From contig SWDT01000010.1 in NCBI GenBank assembly GCA_009193035.1, positions 248,001 to 312,000 of the forward strand: a DNA stretch of 64,000 bases, read 5' to 3'. Made by a program: the position numbers and the translations under genes. Within the stretch, counting starts at the first letter, position 1. Each line of letters starts with the position of its first letter. The notes beneath the pieces are model-generated. The model saw only the letters and a program-made list of their open reading frames with translations, searched no databases and was not told the DNA's origin. The DNA comes from Halicephalobus mephisto. Lineage: Eukaryota; Nematoda; Chromadorea; Rhabditida; Panagrolaimidae. This document shows, in pieces, positions 1 through 14,767 of this stretch.

Positions 1-291
1 GAAAAGAAAGCAAAAAGTATTCCAATAAGATTTGCCGGGAAATATTAAAGATCCTGACAAAAATGCTAAATGTCCAACCAATATCTGTAATAGTATTATG
101 ATTTATGTGTTCGAATATCCATAAATGTATTCGTCAATAATTTGCACCAATAAGTATCCCAACATTCAAGTAGAAAACCGATAGAGTAAACTGACGAGGT
201 ACACGATTATGCAAAAACAAGAAAGAAGCATATTGTACAAAATGCTCAGTTGGCAGCGAAAATAAAGATATGAAATGAGTCCAACAAATAA

Positions 292-3200
292 TCACTCGAC
301 TGTGACTCTACTTGCTACAGTCGGGCTAAAGTCGTTTTCGTCAATGAAAGGTCTGTCTGGAAGGAGCAAAAGCGCGGGATCGGCTATCGTCACGGGACTA
401 ATCTTGATAGAAGTTCTAGATGCTGGAGGGGTGGTTAACATTGCTGTTGGTGAAGACGGAGGATTTCTGTTTGTTGGAGTTGTTGGGGAAGGAGAGTCCT
501 TAGGAACTGTCGGAGGCAGACGCGTGGAATCCTTTGTGGACATGGAAGAAGGTCGTTTAATCATCTTCCGAAGTCGCTGGATCTCTTCGTTCGCTTTGTC
601 GAGTTCTGTAGCCAATACGGACTGTCTGAAAAGTGAAATTTACACGTGAAATAAGCAAACTAATCAACTTTCATATATGAATGTTTTGTAAAAATCAAGT
701 TTGATATATTAGTTCAAGCCAAAACTCCCTACCTTTCTTTTAGTTTCTTGATATCAGTTTTACAAGTGACATTCTGCCTTAACAAATCAGTTTTCTCCGT
801 TTTCAGCCTTTCAACATCATGCATAAGCTCATCTAATCGTTTTTGTTCATTTTCTTGATCGTGGCTTCCGTCATTACAGAAACTGCAGCTTAATCTGTGC
901 AGTGATCCCGATTCATGATGCTTGCTTCCTTCGCTCGAATGTTGCAGATCTGTTGAGCTCATGGACTCCATCCCTGTATCAGAATCATGTCCCCCAGAAT
1001 CGTTGTCCATCGACGAAGATCCATCCCAGTCTTTCGTCGAAGTGAACTTGTGATCGTCATCTTGATTCAGCATTGGTTCTCCCGACTTCAAAGAAGAGTT
1101 TCTGGAGACAATCAACTGTCTAGCTCCTCCAGTCAGTCTATTAGAATAAGAATTAGGAGAGGGATTATTGGACATTGTATGATTGTCATATATGCCAGCT
1201 TGTTTGCACATTAGCTCATATTTCGCGTTTGCTTCTTTTCCTTCACTTCCAGCAGTGCTTGAGGTGTCCGTGTGACTCCCAGACGAAGAAATATTCAGCC
1301 TAATCTCCGTACTTGGTGGTCTTCGGCTTGAAATGACTGAGTGATTTCCAGCATTGGAGTTTGCTAGTGATCTCGTTGCCCAAGGACTTGTGGTTTCACT
1401 TAATCCAGAGGTGGAGTGTCTCTGAGTAGAGAGATTCGCAGCGACATCCTGGCTTACGGACTTGGATCTTCCAGACAGGGCTTTCTTGACTGAATGGAAC
1501 AGTCCCAGTCCATTGGAGTCTTTGTTTCCATTAGGCAACGAGACTTTTTCTGGATCTGCTGTTTCCAAAAATGACATTCCGTAGAATTGAGCTCGTTCCT
1601 TCAAGTTCCCATATAAGGAATCCAGAAGCGAGATCCGTGTCCTTTCTGCCAACTTGGCAAACTTTTCAGCTTTATAAGCAGCATTTTCAGCGTTGATTAA
1701 CTTAGTCAACAGGAATTGTCTGAAGTCCTTTCCTTTTCTGAAAATGGAAGGAGCCGGAAGAGTCGGTCCGAAGAATGGGACGTCGTCTCTCGCCGTCACA
1801 CTCACTCGGTACCGTAATCTGTCCGTGCCTGAATCTATCGGCTGAACAACTATGTAGGCATGAAGGAAATTGGAAGCAATAAGATCAGGAGAGAAGGGAG
1901 TATTCTCCTCTTGGAAGACGATAGCCACAATGTCGTTTCCGATGTGTCTCTTCCTCTGGAGTTGCTGAGTATCTCCTACAGTAAACGGCAGCAGAGTGGA
2001 GACATGGAACATGATTTCCTTCTGTCTGAATTCAGTATAGACTGACTGAGTTCCTGTTTGGCCATGTTGGGTGTCTAGTCCTCCTCTGTAGCCTTCAAAG
2101 TTCTTCAATTCGATTTTATCCCCCAGGATTTCGAGGAATTCATCAAAGGCAGGAGAAGTCGTGGCATTTCCAAAAAGTTCTTCTTCAGTAATTTGACCGA
2201 ATTTCTGGTAAATAACGCCAAATTTATAGGTGTTGGTGATGACATGTTCGTCATACTGTAGAATCATTTCACTTCCGCCAGGGAATGCCACCGGGGAGAA
2301 TCTGTCGGCGGTGACATCATCACAGAGCAATTTGGCCATTCTCGAAGCTGATGGCCGATCAGCGAGAGCACTAGAAGGAACGATTTCATGATATGTACCT
2401 TGTCTAGTTCTCAAAATAATCCTAAAGTGATCTTGAGAAGAAACCGTTTCCGTTCTGACGGAAAGAATCAACGGACCCAAATTGGGGTCAAGTCCATAAA
2501 AGTTGTGATGTTCCTTCCCGATAAAGTGTCTTCTGTAGCAGTGACTAGTGTCATCAGTTTCGAGTTTGAATCTAGCGCAACTATTGGAGGACTGATTCTG
2601 TCCTACAATCATCTCATCGTCGATGCTGATGGTGCAAGAAGAGACTCCATCCAGCCAGTAGCCCCCTTGAGTGGGAAGGACTATTTGGGCATAAGGACCG
2701 CCTTTGGCAAGGACTTCTTTGATGGTGTCGCAGGTCCTTCTGTCTTGGCGTTTCGAAGAGTTCTGAAAAAAATTCATAAGCAAATATAAAAATTAATTTA
2801 ATTTTAAATATTTTTGGGTTTAAATTTAGACCACAAAACCGGTTCCCTTACAGTATCAGTTTCTTCTTTGATAATAGGATTCTCTGGGATTTTAATAGAG
2901 TATCCGAATAGTTGTCCGTTGATGATCCCTGGAGTGCTTTTTGGTCTGTTCTTGACCCTTTGTGAATGGCCCAGCCGATTGAACAAATAGCCGAAAAAAG
3001 AAGAACCACTGTTATTTTGCATTTTTTCTTTTTGTTGAGCTTTGTGGACTTTTTGCAGGAATTCTGCCTGCCTAGAAGTGCAAGGCTCTTGATTGTCGAC
3101 ATTGATAGAAGCATATTGAGAATTTTCACCGATAACAATGTCCGGAATGAATCTGGGCTCGAAGACATCCGATAATCTGGCTTTTCTGTTTCTCCTGGGA

Positions 3201-6200
3201 TCGATGCAGACACTGTTGGCATTGTGAGATCTCATTGACCGGAATTGATTTTTCTCGACTGATAGATTAGGTCGAGTAGGATCAAAGACACTAGAGTTCA
3301 GGTAGTTCCTTCTAACTGGAAGTGGAGGAGGTCGGAATCTCGGAGGAATTGCTGGAGGGACTTCTTGATTTCCATTGGTCCTTTCAAGATTCAAGTTGAT
3401 GTAGTTTGGATGAGGTTCGTCCCGGATTGTTGTCAAAGGTCTTTTGAGTTTTTCATTGACGGATAACCGTTTGTTATTCTGTTGGTAATAATGAGATCTT
3501 ATGTTGGAGTAAATTGGACTGAGATCTGTAGACATTCTTCTTGGGATTTTTGAAGAGAAAATCAGTGGTGGAATTTCCGTCTCTGGTGGGTGTTGAAGGT
3601 TATCTTGAACCATATGGGGTACTGGTTTTCTGATGACTTTCAGAGGTTTCTGTCTCATTCTAACAACGATTGGAGATGGATCTTGAGACGATTTTCTGTG
3701 AACTTCTGGAGTAGGAAGAGATCCATTCTCCAGGAGAACATGCTGAGCTTCAAATTTCTCAAAACCTTGACCTTCAAGTACATTGTTTTCTTCATTGATT
3801 AAAGCGTCTCCGATTTCTGCTTCTTGCAGATCTTTCAACAATTGGTCTTCTTTCTCCTGTCTTTCTACTTCATGTTTCATAATTTCAGCGACTTCTGAAT
3901 CCTCAGGATCCGAATTAGATTGCCGACTTAGCTCATCTAGAGTCGACGAAGTCCACATGGGCATTGTGGAGGTTACCGAGAACCTAGTGGAAGTTCCAGA
4001 TTCTTCTCGAAAGGGACCCATTATATTGTTAGTTAAAACCTAAGGGCATTCTAAAACGATTCCACTATAGGCATCTATAGCGACCTCGCACGGATCACGA
4101 ACGGAAAACAGACTAAAACTTATTCCATCTTCACTCTCTCAATCCACTCAGACGAGGTTTTTATCCTCGAGAAACCAATTGTTTTTTGAGGTCACTCAAG
4201 GATTCAATTTCCAGCCAGACGGAAACATTTTCTTTTTGCAAGGAAAACCAACTTAAACCACTTTTGGATATCTAGCAAATAACTTACAAGTATCTAGATG
4301 TAATTTCCGAGAATCCATCTTTTTTGACAACTTTTAAAACTACTAAAATGGATGACTTTTCAAATAGAAAATGATACCACTTGAACAAGAACGAGATACA
4401 CCTAATTACTGAATAATGAACAAAGTAATCTTGTTTTTTAATTTTTATAATTCATGAGAACAATTAAAATAAGGAGAAAGTTCATTATTTCCTTCAGAAA
4501 ACAGAAACATTTATCAAATTTATGTGGCCCAAAAAGGAAAAATAGATGGATTATAAAAATTATTTTCGAAAATTTTCGGGTAATAATAGTAACGAACTAG
4601 ATTGATCACAAGATGTTGTCTTCTTAGAATAAAAAATAAAATTTCCAAGTTTAGGATAATTTTAGAACTTCCTAGATTTCAAAAGAAAATTTTGAAATAG
4701 TTCTTTGGAAATTTCTATTCAAAAATGCCAAAATTGAGTCTAGTTCCCGAATCAACATCCGCTACTCTACTTTTTTACCTTTTTTGAAGGTCATTTTTCT
4801 GCAAACAACGGATGCAAATTTCGAATCCCCGATAGGTTCCATAAAAACTATTATTTCCGACTGAAATAATTGGACTTAGAGTTGAACATTGAGACATTTT
4901 CGATTTTACTGTTTGAACGTCGTTGATGGGTCAGTTTTGTGCGCGAAAAAAGCAAAGATTCAACTAGGTTCAAAACAAAAATGGGAATTTTTATGGTCAC
5001 AGGTAGAAATAATGGTCAAACTGGGAGTTACGGTAGGCGGAGGTTATATGAAGGAGCTGGTAATTTGAAAAGCTATATATCAAGTCCATGACTTTATTTC
5101 TAAAGAGTAATGCTGAAGGAGACAGGTTCACAAACACCAAAGATCGGTCGAAAATCTTCCAAAATCCATATCTTCGGAAGATATTGGAAATCGTAAAAAG
5201 ACTCAGACAGTTGGAAACAAGAATCCTACTAATAGGGGATTCACTAATGAGTAACTTACTGATAAATAATTTACTAACAAAAAGTTTTCGTTTTTTTCAT
5301 TTTTCGAGGAAGGGCTCGTGAAAGAAAAAAGGTTCAAGTCCAGTTAAAGTTATTTTGCAGACCACCTGGGGAGCTGTCACTATAAATTTTACTCAGGTTA
5401 AAAATTAGACACCCAATAGAAAACTTCAAACGGTATTGAGGTGGAATGAGAAAAGGTATGTCAAAACTACAATTAATCACAAAAGTTGAATTTTCTAAGG
5501 TATGAAAAAAGAATTTTACTTAAAAATAAAACTTCTATTTGTTTTTTGCATTAGACACCCACCAGAATAACTTTCGATTCAAGAGACATGGTGGACAAAA
5601 AACAAATAACACGCGATAATGTGGGATTTAACGATTAAACAAGGTGAAGACAAATACGGAAAGTTGTCAAATCGTCTTTTGAGTGACCGAAAAAAATGCA
5701 ACTCGGAATGTCTTTTTGATCTACCGACCTTAAACTTTTTCGGAAATCTTTTGTACTCAATATCCTTCGGCATCATTAAGCGATTTTCTAAAATGGCACG
5801 CGAATAGCCTTGAAATACGAAAAAATAAACGGAATCGTAAAAAAAGTTTGTCTTTTTCTGGATCCGGAAGATAAAGAAATCGCATTCAATTTTACGGATA
5901 TTCCCATTCTTCTGGGATAATCGATCAAGAATGATCAACTTGAAGAGAGAAAATTTCAAATAACTGAGCGAAAATCACAAGTTTCCTTCAAAGGAATTGG
6001 ATCAACAGCTGCGGAATTTTAATATTTAATGGGATTTAACTTTGATATGGCGCCAAAAATAAAAGTGAAAAGAGCAAATGCGTTTTTAAGAAACTTTTCT
6101 GAGTCATTTGGCTGGGATTTGATTGTCAGTTGATCCCATTTCGATGATTCCACTTCAAAAAACCGAAAATGACTCAGAAACCAGGTTTCAAGCACCCTTC

Positions 6201-9200
6201 AAAAAATGAATGAAAATGATCCCAACTCGCCAAAAGAGTCTAATCGCCTCGATAAAACGGGAAAGTCGGGTAATCCTCAAATTATTTCAAAAACTAACCT
6301 ATATTCAGATATAAACTCCGAAACGTGAATAGTGGGTTCTCAATGAGCAAAATTATTGACAGCTTTGATACCCAAGTTCAGAGTCTTTCCTTCGAATGGA
6401 TTTAGGTGTGGTTTTACAACAAGACAGACATATTGTTATCAGTGATGGAATCATCAGTAATGAATCACGAAAAAAAAGAACAGAAATAAGAAGATAACAA
6501 GAAAATGGTGGAAGAATAGTTAGATTTTAAAAAGAGAATAATATTCGGATGCAAAGTTCTAGCTCAAAAATCCGTTCGAATAACAAATTTGGATAGTGCA
6601 TAGAGAATCCAAAACTGTTGAATTTTTGAACTCTATTAGTGATTTTTTTCTCCAATAAAAACACGGATAGTGCCTAAAAATCTCAACGTTTGAATTTTTC
6701 AAACACTATCCAACTCTGTTATTCGACCTGCAATTTCTCCATGATCACGAAAATTCTTAGTTATTATCCAAAAAAGACTAACATCTGTTTCCTTTTTCCA
6801 TCAAGAATTAATTTCGGTTTTTGACCTTGAACAAAAAAACAGTTACCAGTCCAGGTTTTCTTTCGCGCCATAAGAGTGTTTTGATACAACAATAAATCAG
6901 TACAATGGAGATTCAACATGGAAAGTTTTTTTCTACAGGTGCTTCGATGAATAAAATGAACGTTGATTCATTGAGCAAAAAAGTTATTCTTTTAAACGCC
7001 TCAGGACAAGTTTCTTCTGACATTTTGCAAGAACAAATAGAAAAGTTAAAAGTTATTTCCTAGAGAAAGCAAAAAGTTATGTCAACAATAATAATGAATT
7101 TTCAAGGAAACCCAAATGAGCAAAAAGGATAAAATTAACGCCAATCCGAAATCCTCCGAATTCACCTTGAAACTTGGTCAAAATGTCGAAAAACAAAGAC
7201 GGAGAGATGGGGGAAGATGATGAACAGGCCAAGGTGGCAAAAGGAATATTATTCTCTTCGCGGTTTTACAAACGGCGAAAACAAATCAACTCAAGCGAGC
7301 AATATAAGATGTCTAGGGGCAGCAAGTGATCCAAACACAGTTTGAACAACATAAAACGTTTTACGGTTTTCATGGAGTAGAAATAAAAATCTCACAGTGA
7401 AAACAGCTCATTTTCGGCAAAAGTAATTGACGATAGTACTTATTTCCTTAAATCTCAAAAATAGAAGCCCTACTCGATGTCTAAAAATAATAAATAGCTT
7501 TTCCTAAATTGATAAAGCTCTCAAGTTTCTCTCGTAGGCGTAAAGGACCCAATCGAACTTGTTCAATTTACTTTAAGCTGCTTCCGGCAGCTGATATCCT
7601 CTACAACATTCTTGTTTTTCGTGTAAACGCCCGCCTGCGATCTAGATCTAGGGGCTAACAGATCAGTGACGGGATTAAAGGTGCCGAAAGAGCTGGCTTT
7701 AATTCGAGTTTTAACAAATTTGCAACTTTGAGAAGGTGGAAAATAAATTGATTCCTCAAAGTTATGGCTCGGGGATCCATGGATATATGACAATTGTCTG
7801 ATTTATTGTTTTTACGTAAGCTAGAAAGCTTGACAAGCCAATAATTGATTTGATTGATCGCTAAAGTATCAACAAAAGAGAAAACAAGGAGGTTTTCATC
7901 AATCATTAGCAAAAACATGGTTACAATGATTTTTTGATCGTTTAAGTAAACGAAAATAAAAGACTGAAAATTACGGAACTTAATGAAGAACAAAGAAACT
8001 CGGAAAAATACTATCTTAAGAACAAAAAATCTCCTGACATAATCCATCAAAGCTCATCAAAACTCGCGTTTTGTTCTAATCTTTTGGAAAAATACTCACA
8101 TGCCACAGAAGCTAATGTTATATTTCGGGAATCAGATTTAAATCAAAAATAGAAAAAGCAAGGTAAATATGACCAGAATACAACTCGTAAATAAACCAAA
8201 GTCATTCACACTTTCTTATTCAATGTTTTCTGATCTAATCTAATAATTTTGGCGGCTGGACTCATTCGGAAAAAGCGATCAATCAAAAGGTCAACAAGAT
8301 CCAACTCTTTGTCACAGGATCCTAACAGATGGTTGATTTTACTAGGTAAAAAAACGATAATTTACACAACATATATCAGCCTCCCGTCTGAACCTTTAGA
8401 AAGTCAACAATGACTATATAAAATCATTTTGGAGATAAATTTGAGTGAAGTTTAATCCTTCTCCGATTAAGAAAAACAATGGGAGAGATTCAGAAACAAA
8501 GCTAACAAACGAATATTTCACTTTCTAATCTTCTAGAACGCAACGAGACGACGTTCAGTTTGGTTTAGAAAGTATGGGGGAGGATAATCAAAAAAAATTT
8601 TCCAAGTAAATAAAATCGGAATTTTTGGGAAAATAAATTATCAAATAGCGTAAGTAAAAACTGCAAATTTTGCAAGGTTTTGAAATGTCAAGTGGATAAA
8701 GTCAAGTGGTACAGACTTAACTGAGTAGATTTCTTTTGAAATAAATAGGTGAAGTTTTATATAAAGACCAACATGCACTTTACGGAAAAGATTAATAACA
8801 ATGTCATAAATCTCCTAGTTTAATAGTCATCCAAAAACATCTTCAACCTAAGACGAGAAAACATGCAAGCTAGTTTGTTCACTCAATAATAATCATACTT
8901 ATAGACTACCGGAAAACGTTTTCGTAAAGAACAATGTAAACAAGCTATCAGAAAAGTCAAGTTTCTTGTATCTTTGTTCAACAACCGTACTTGCATATTA
9001 GTTAGAAGAGAACCAGTTTCATGGCCAAACTTAAACCCAATGTTTAATAACAAAAATAAACCAACCGATTCTGGCATTTCGCATCTTTGATCATCGAGTC
9101 GTTGAGACTGCATTCGCTCAAGGAGACTTAGAAAGTCTTGCGCCTAAAGTAATAAGATTAAATAATGGAATAAGTAATTTCCAAAATTGGAAATAAGCTG

Positions 9201-11752
9201 ATGGAAAAATGAAAAGACTGACCTTGTCGTCAAAGTTTCTAGAACACATTGGCATGGCTGAGAAAGTAGAAAACACAGCGGGATCCTTTCCTGCAGCTAT
9301 AGCAGCGTATCGATAAGCTTCATCTGTTTGAAAACCGTAGAGATCGCAGTGAGCAGAGTTTCGTCTGAAATTATCGAATGAATTCATATCCAGTAATAAT
9401 AAACAGAGAATTCTCCAAAGCAGTGAATATCCTTGAAACTATTATTCCAAGGCACACAAGTTTTCCCATGAATCATGTTTCATTCACTCAAGGTCGGTAT
9501 TCCAGAAAGAACAAGTAATCAAAAAAGAGACCATTGTCAGGGATGATGAATTGCGTGATCGTGTGAATTTCTGAGATTAGAATAAAAATCGCGTGAATAA
9601 ACTTGTTTCTCAGTTATAGGATATTTATTATCAAGAGCAAGTCCAGTAGCAAAGACAGATAATGCCTAGAAAATCCGAAAATTTGAATTTCCTAAACACT
9701 ATTTAAGCTCTTATAAGAGAACGTGGACTTGGAAAGTATTCAAAAATTCTAAATTTTTGGATTTTTTGACACTATTCGTGGTCTCTAATAGAGCTAATTT
9801 TCAGTGTTTTAAAACTGGAGAATTCCTTGCTAATAAATACAACTAGTTCCATTTTACTTCGATCAAAACCAAATTTACCCCTTCTGAACCCTCTCAAAAA
9901 CAAAAAACAAGGACAATTTGAGTTGACAGCTCGGTCACTAACTCTGACATAAGGAAACATTTCGAATTTGCCCAAAATTGCCCAATGACGCGAAAAACCC
10001 CAAAATAAATCCAGAAACTCCTTTAAAACGGAAATCGAGTATATATCTCGAGCAGGTGGAAGAATTTTCCCCTTCTCTGAGATCAAAAGGAGTCACACAT
10101 CTGTTTCTTTGCCGCTGGCTTTTTCCCAAAAAGGCAGATTTCTGACAAACAAACCAGGGAAGCAGCTCCATTTTACAAAGAAGTGACCGATAAACCTTTT
10201 CCGGGGCATCCACAGAGCTCAAAAGCTTCCTGGGAATTACGTAAAGAAAATCGGATTTTACATTGATGTTTCTGGAGCTGGACCAAAAAACAAAATTTTC
10301 TTTATAAATATAATTACGTCGAAAACCGAATTTTGGATGAAATAGCAGACTGTTAATTGGTCATCTTTGTGGTTTTCCTGGAACCTTCCCAAAAACAGGT
10401 CAAGAAGAGAAACACCAAACTCATTTGCATACCAGGAGGTTCGATACAACTAAAACTGAAATCTTAATCCCCCTCAGGGTTTAGCCTTGAATAATTTAAA
10501 TGTGAAAAATATTCATCTCCAAAATTTGGGGCAAAACCTACAAGTTTAGAGAAGCGTATCCAAGTCAAAAAGTCAAGGACAGTTTTCCCGAAAACTTTTC
10601 TTCCACAATGGAGAAAGAGGTCCCGGACAATGAGAATTGGATATTTCGGGAAGGATTTTCTTAATAATGGAAATTCACTCGATCAAGGTGAAACCGTAAA
10701 AAATTAAATTCTAGTAAAATTACAATGAAAAATCTCACTTTGTCAATCAAGACTGACCAAGTGCAAGGTTCCTGCCCAGCGGTCAAAATTGAAAATTTTT
10801 GCCCCGGCGAAAATTGAAAATTCTTTTCTTCAAGTTTTCTGGATTCGGGAAGACTAAAGTGGATGTGGAACCGCGCAGCTAATTTCCTTTTCCCATTTAA
10901 TTTAAAAATTTTATAAGAATAAATCCTGTCGAAACAAGGAAAGTGGTTATACTAGTTGCCCAGACTCAAAAACAGCCAAAGGCGAGAAGTGACATCTGCT
11001 ACCATTTGGCGACTTTTTCTACACCTCTTTCACGGGACTCACCGGAAAGAAAAATCGGCTGCAAGTTGATCAAAGAAAGCCATTTTTCAACCTAACGTCA
11101 TAAATGACACAATTAAGATTTTGTGAACAACAATAAAAATAATGGGAAAATGCATTTACCCACCATTTCATTTAAAAAGTAGCATTTAGAAAACCAGCTG
11201 AAATGTCAAAGTTAAATAGTGTCCACGATAATCCAAAAATTAAAAATTTCTAGACACTATTCATAATCACAAACAGAGAAGTGAATCCAGATAATGTTTG
11301 GAAAATTCAAATTTTTAAATTTTCTGAATATCACTCAGCTTTGCTATTGAAACCACATAAACTTTCAAACACATAAACTTGGACTTGAATGTGATAAGAC
11401 TAGTATTCCTGACTACTCTCCCCACTTACCTAGACAACCTTTTCATGCCATTAAAAAATTCCTTAGCCGATTTCCTTCTGTATCTCCTTCCCTCTCCAAG
11501 GGTTGTATTAGCGACAGCTTCCCTAGACCGTTGCCTCAGAATAACTCTGTTCATTTGAGGCTTCTCGTTCGATTCATTCGACGAAGAAGAATCCAAACAA
11601 GGTCTTTCTGGGAGTTTTTCACTCAAATCCCTCTCACTAGCCTGTCCAACCCTCGAACCGGTGTTCGATATAAGTCTGGATGGCGAAAAAGAAGGAATTT
11701 TCAATGACAAACGTCGGTGAGTTTTAGGTTCAATTCGATCTTTCAATGACAT
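292..11752 (-). CDS. Rap1 GTPase-activating protein with GoLoco motif (six-exon model)
   Basis: A GTPase-activating protein for Rap1-type small GTPases. Exons joined by phase: 11430-11752, 9223-9364, 9066-9143, 2852-4039, 733-2762, 292-625, giving about 1,364 residues. Exon 3 reads [10 protein letters not shown] then RLDDQRC, a GoLoco motif (binds Galpha-i/o) with the D-Q-R triad. Exon 5 holds the RapGAP domain. Its catalytic segment reads [20 protein letters not shown], and the Asn of HIGND (about residue 853) is the catalytic 'Asn thumb' of the family. The end of exon 5 and exon 6 form a predicted coiled coil, followed by a Pro/Ser-rich tail. Exon 1 is basic. GoLoco plus RapGAP is the architecture of Rap1GAP. 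Introns of about 5 kb and 2 kb carry repeats. The donor at 9065 (G|GTTGG) is weak, and the first exon could be an alternative start. Confidence 0.88.
4040..9065 (-). other. Long intron of the Rap1GAP gene
   Basis: About 5 kb between the GoLoco exon and the next coding exon. Open frames here are short, lack splice context and resemble nothing I recognise. The only structure I see is a pair of palindromic repeats near 6.6 kb. Confidence 0.6.
6591..6711. repeat. Paired palindromic ~48 bp repeats (copies 1 and 2)
   Basis: Two copies, 6591-6637 and 6665-6711, inside the Rap1GAP intron. The second runs from GGATAGTGCC to CACTATCC and can fold into a hairpin. Same family as the repeats near 9.7, 11.2, 12.3, 17.8, 18.8, 20.0, 21.1, 56.0, 59.3 and 62.8 kb. 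Confidence 0.75.
9658..9777. repeat. Paired palindromic repeats (copies 3 and 4)
   Basis: Two diverged copies, 9658-9704 and 9731-9777, in the first Rap1GAP intron. Both end in ACACTATT-type right arms. The spacing between copies matches the other pairs. Confidence 0.65.
11214..11335. repeat. Paired palindromic repeats (copies 5 and 6)
   Basis: Copies at 11214-11261 and 11289-11335, just 3' of Rap1GAP exon 1. The first has the arms AATAGTGTCC and GACACTATT. The second is more degenerate. Confidence 0.65.
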
Positions 11753-12229
11753 ATTTTTTGGTTATGGAGCTTCTGCAGAATGAAATGGCAGAATAATTGA
11801 GGAGTCTTTGGAAGGAACCCAAACAGAGTTGCTATAATAGGACGAGAAAAATTAGAAGTTGTTTACTGCACGAAATCCACGAGTGTACGGAAGACTAATA
11901 AGTCAGTACTGAGAAAAACTCAAGTTAAAAATATAGTTGGACCAAGATGACACTAATAAAGTAATATTAATCCTTAGAGGATAAGAATGCATCGAGACCA
12001 CAGAGACCAGAAATTGCAGAAATTTTATTTTTTGCATTAGAAAATCTGAGTTATTTAGAAGACCTATTCAAAAGTGAAAAAATAGTTTCTGTTTTTCAGT
12101 CGAAGAAATAATCAAGCAGTGTCAAATTTCTAAAAAATAAAAGAGAGATTTGACGCTTAAAGATCAACATCGGAAATAAGAAAATTGATTATTGACAATC
12201 TAGTGTAGATTAACTCTAACAATAGATAA

Positions 12230-12350
12230 TAATAGTATTTAGGAAATCCAAAATTTGAATTTTCCAAGCAATATCTAGATGTTCGCAGGAGGATACGATC
12301 TTCAATAGTGTCCAGAAAACCACAACTTTCAACTTTTCTAGGCACTATCC
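12230..12350. repeat. Paired palindromic repeats (copies 7 and 8)
   Basis: Copies at 12230-12276 and 12303-12350, upstream of Rap1GAP. The second begins AATAGTGTCCAGAAAA and ends TAGGCACTATCC. Confidence 0.7.
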
Positions 12351-14767
12351 GGTATTGCTAACATAGCTGGTTTTCCCAAAAAAGAAAATTTAAATCGCTA
12401 AATAGTGAAATAACTATTTTTCTTTTCCGGTCTTTTTAAATAGAAAACCGTATATCCTGAGTTAATGAGAGAAGGGGTAATCTCCACAGTTTACACTAGT
12501 TCTAATCGCTTCCTTGACAACATATATTTTCCGCCTCTTTAAAGCTAAACAAGATAAACGGTTTAAGGATTACATCTAATGTAGCAAAACCAAAATCGGA
12601 AAACGGAAGGAACTTAAAATTTTAAGTTTTTAAAAGCCGCAGTCACGAGTTTTCTTTAAAATGACTGACCATAAAACAATTTTGAGGTTAATCTTTGTGG
12701 AAAGATAAAAGAATAATTTTAGAAAATCCGGTTCAAATTATTTTGCAATCCAAAAAATTTCAGTTCGGGTTAACCTTAATCTTAAATCGTTGCGGTTTCA
12801 TTTTCACTTTTAGTCAGCAATGATTAAGGAAAGACTGATCGGCGATGAAGGAACAATTAATCGGGGTTTGCTCAAATTGTTTCAGTCGAGTCCCGGTCCG
12901 GGCGAGACCACAGGTGAAATCAGTCAAATCAAATACGACACTCTGATCAAATACTTTGGCAAACGACAGGAAATTTTAAAATTGATCTAAGAGACGGATA
13001 ACTAAAGAAAATAGTTGGAATTAAATTCTGTCAAAATGCATTAGAAAGGGTTTTTTGGACTAGATGAAAAAACCGAAAATGGCTGAAGCACTTGATATGA
13101 TAGTCCATACAAAAACAGCTTTTAGAGAAAAAATCATTAAAAATGCATCTTATAGATACTAATGTGGTTGAGAAAATAAATTGAAATTAGCGAAGAAAGC
13201 TAAAAAATAAAGCCCAAAATTGCATAGTCTTTCACAGATTTCATCAATGGTATTCTTCGTAACAGAAACTAAGTCCACATTCTATTCTTTAATCCATCTC
13301 AAAGTAAGATAAAGATTGGAATTAGGGAATGAAAAAAATTTAACTCAAACGTGCTCTACGGCAAATACACGTCGAAATGTCAAGTAGGGCCAAAACATAA
13401 AAAGGTGCCGACGTGTAGAGAACTGTGATGCGTAATCAAAACAAATAACGTAGAAAAGCAAGTTCAAGAACTGGTTAACTCAATAATAAACTAACGTAAG
13501 GTCAAGTGAAAGTTCATCCTGTAAGCAAATCAAGGAACGGAGGAAAATCGACGAAAAATTGCATGAATCATCGCATTTCTCATCGTTAGCGTTATTTATT
13601 AACATGAAGCAGGAAGAATCACGCTTTTTAGAAATAACGAAAGGTCAAGAACTTCAATGTTAAAATGGAAAAAACCAAAATTTAACAATGACCTTCAAAA
13701 TAATAAAGAAACTGGTTGTGTAAAAACAAAAGACATTGAGCCGAGAGTGTTGCTGACAGATCAATAAGGTCTATGATGAGTTTGGCCAATGTTGGTGAAA
13801 TATCTAAAGTTGGAAAAATAAAAACATCCATATCATGACTCATCTCCAACTTCCCACAAATCAAGTATACCAAAAATAAGGACCGGGAGTGTCTCTTGGA
13901 TCACGTTTTCTTAGGCAAATTCAAAAATTGGATGAATCAGGAAACTCGCCCAGATTGCTAAATGACCTGTGAAGAATACAAAAAAGCTTTCTCGAACCTA
14001 GCAAACATCAGTTTTACTTTTGATAAATCATCTTACACTTTTTTCAAAAGTAGAAATAAATCGGAAACTTGAGTAGATCTTCAATCAAAACCTATGTACT
14101 GATGGGTTATTGACAACAGTGGGTTAGTCTTATGGCGCCATAAAAATCAGTGCGTAAAAACACGAAAGAATGGTCCGGAAGTCAAAACCCGAGTTAAGGA
14201 CCTTCAAAACCACATATGGAAAGCGAACCGGTTCCAGAAATACTTTTGTAAATAGTATTTTACAAACCCACTTGGCTCTATATTACAATTTTAGGATTAC
14301 AAACGTTTCCAACTTAGTAATTAACTAGAAAATTATAAAGTGAAAAATAACTCAAGAATCCAACTAAAAGTGGGATATTACTCATAAATTTGTATAATAA
14401 TTTGAAAATACTTTACAAATTGTAAATTTTTGGATGCAATGATTCTTAATTAAATTAGAAATTGTAAAGAAATTTTCTCGATTAAACATACAGATACAAA
14501 TTAAAAAAACTTTGAAAACTTGTTCGATCTCAAAGTTGGCCAAGCATTTATAATCTCATCATCATCCAAGTCCAAGTTCAATGTATTTAATGTTTAGAGT
14601 AAATAATTGTCATTACAATGAGCAAATTATTTGTAGACTCCTCAAAATAGGTGAAATATAATTAATTTTGTACCTAATTACAAGTCCCCGGGAATATTGT
14701 AGTTTCAAGAATCCAAAACCAATTACACGGCAATATATCAAATGTATATAACTAGAAAAAAGCCAAC

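Noticed and set aside
9772..10222. Overlapping minus-strand open frames of about 100 codons in the first Rap1GAP intron
   Set aside because: No splice context and no recognisable content; intronic chance frames.
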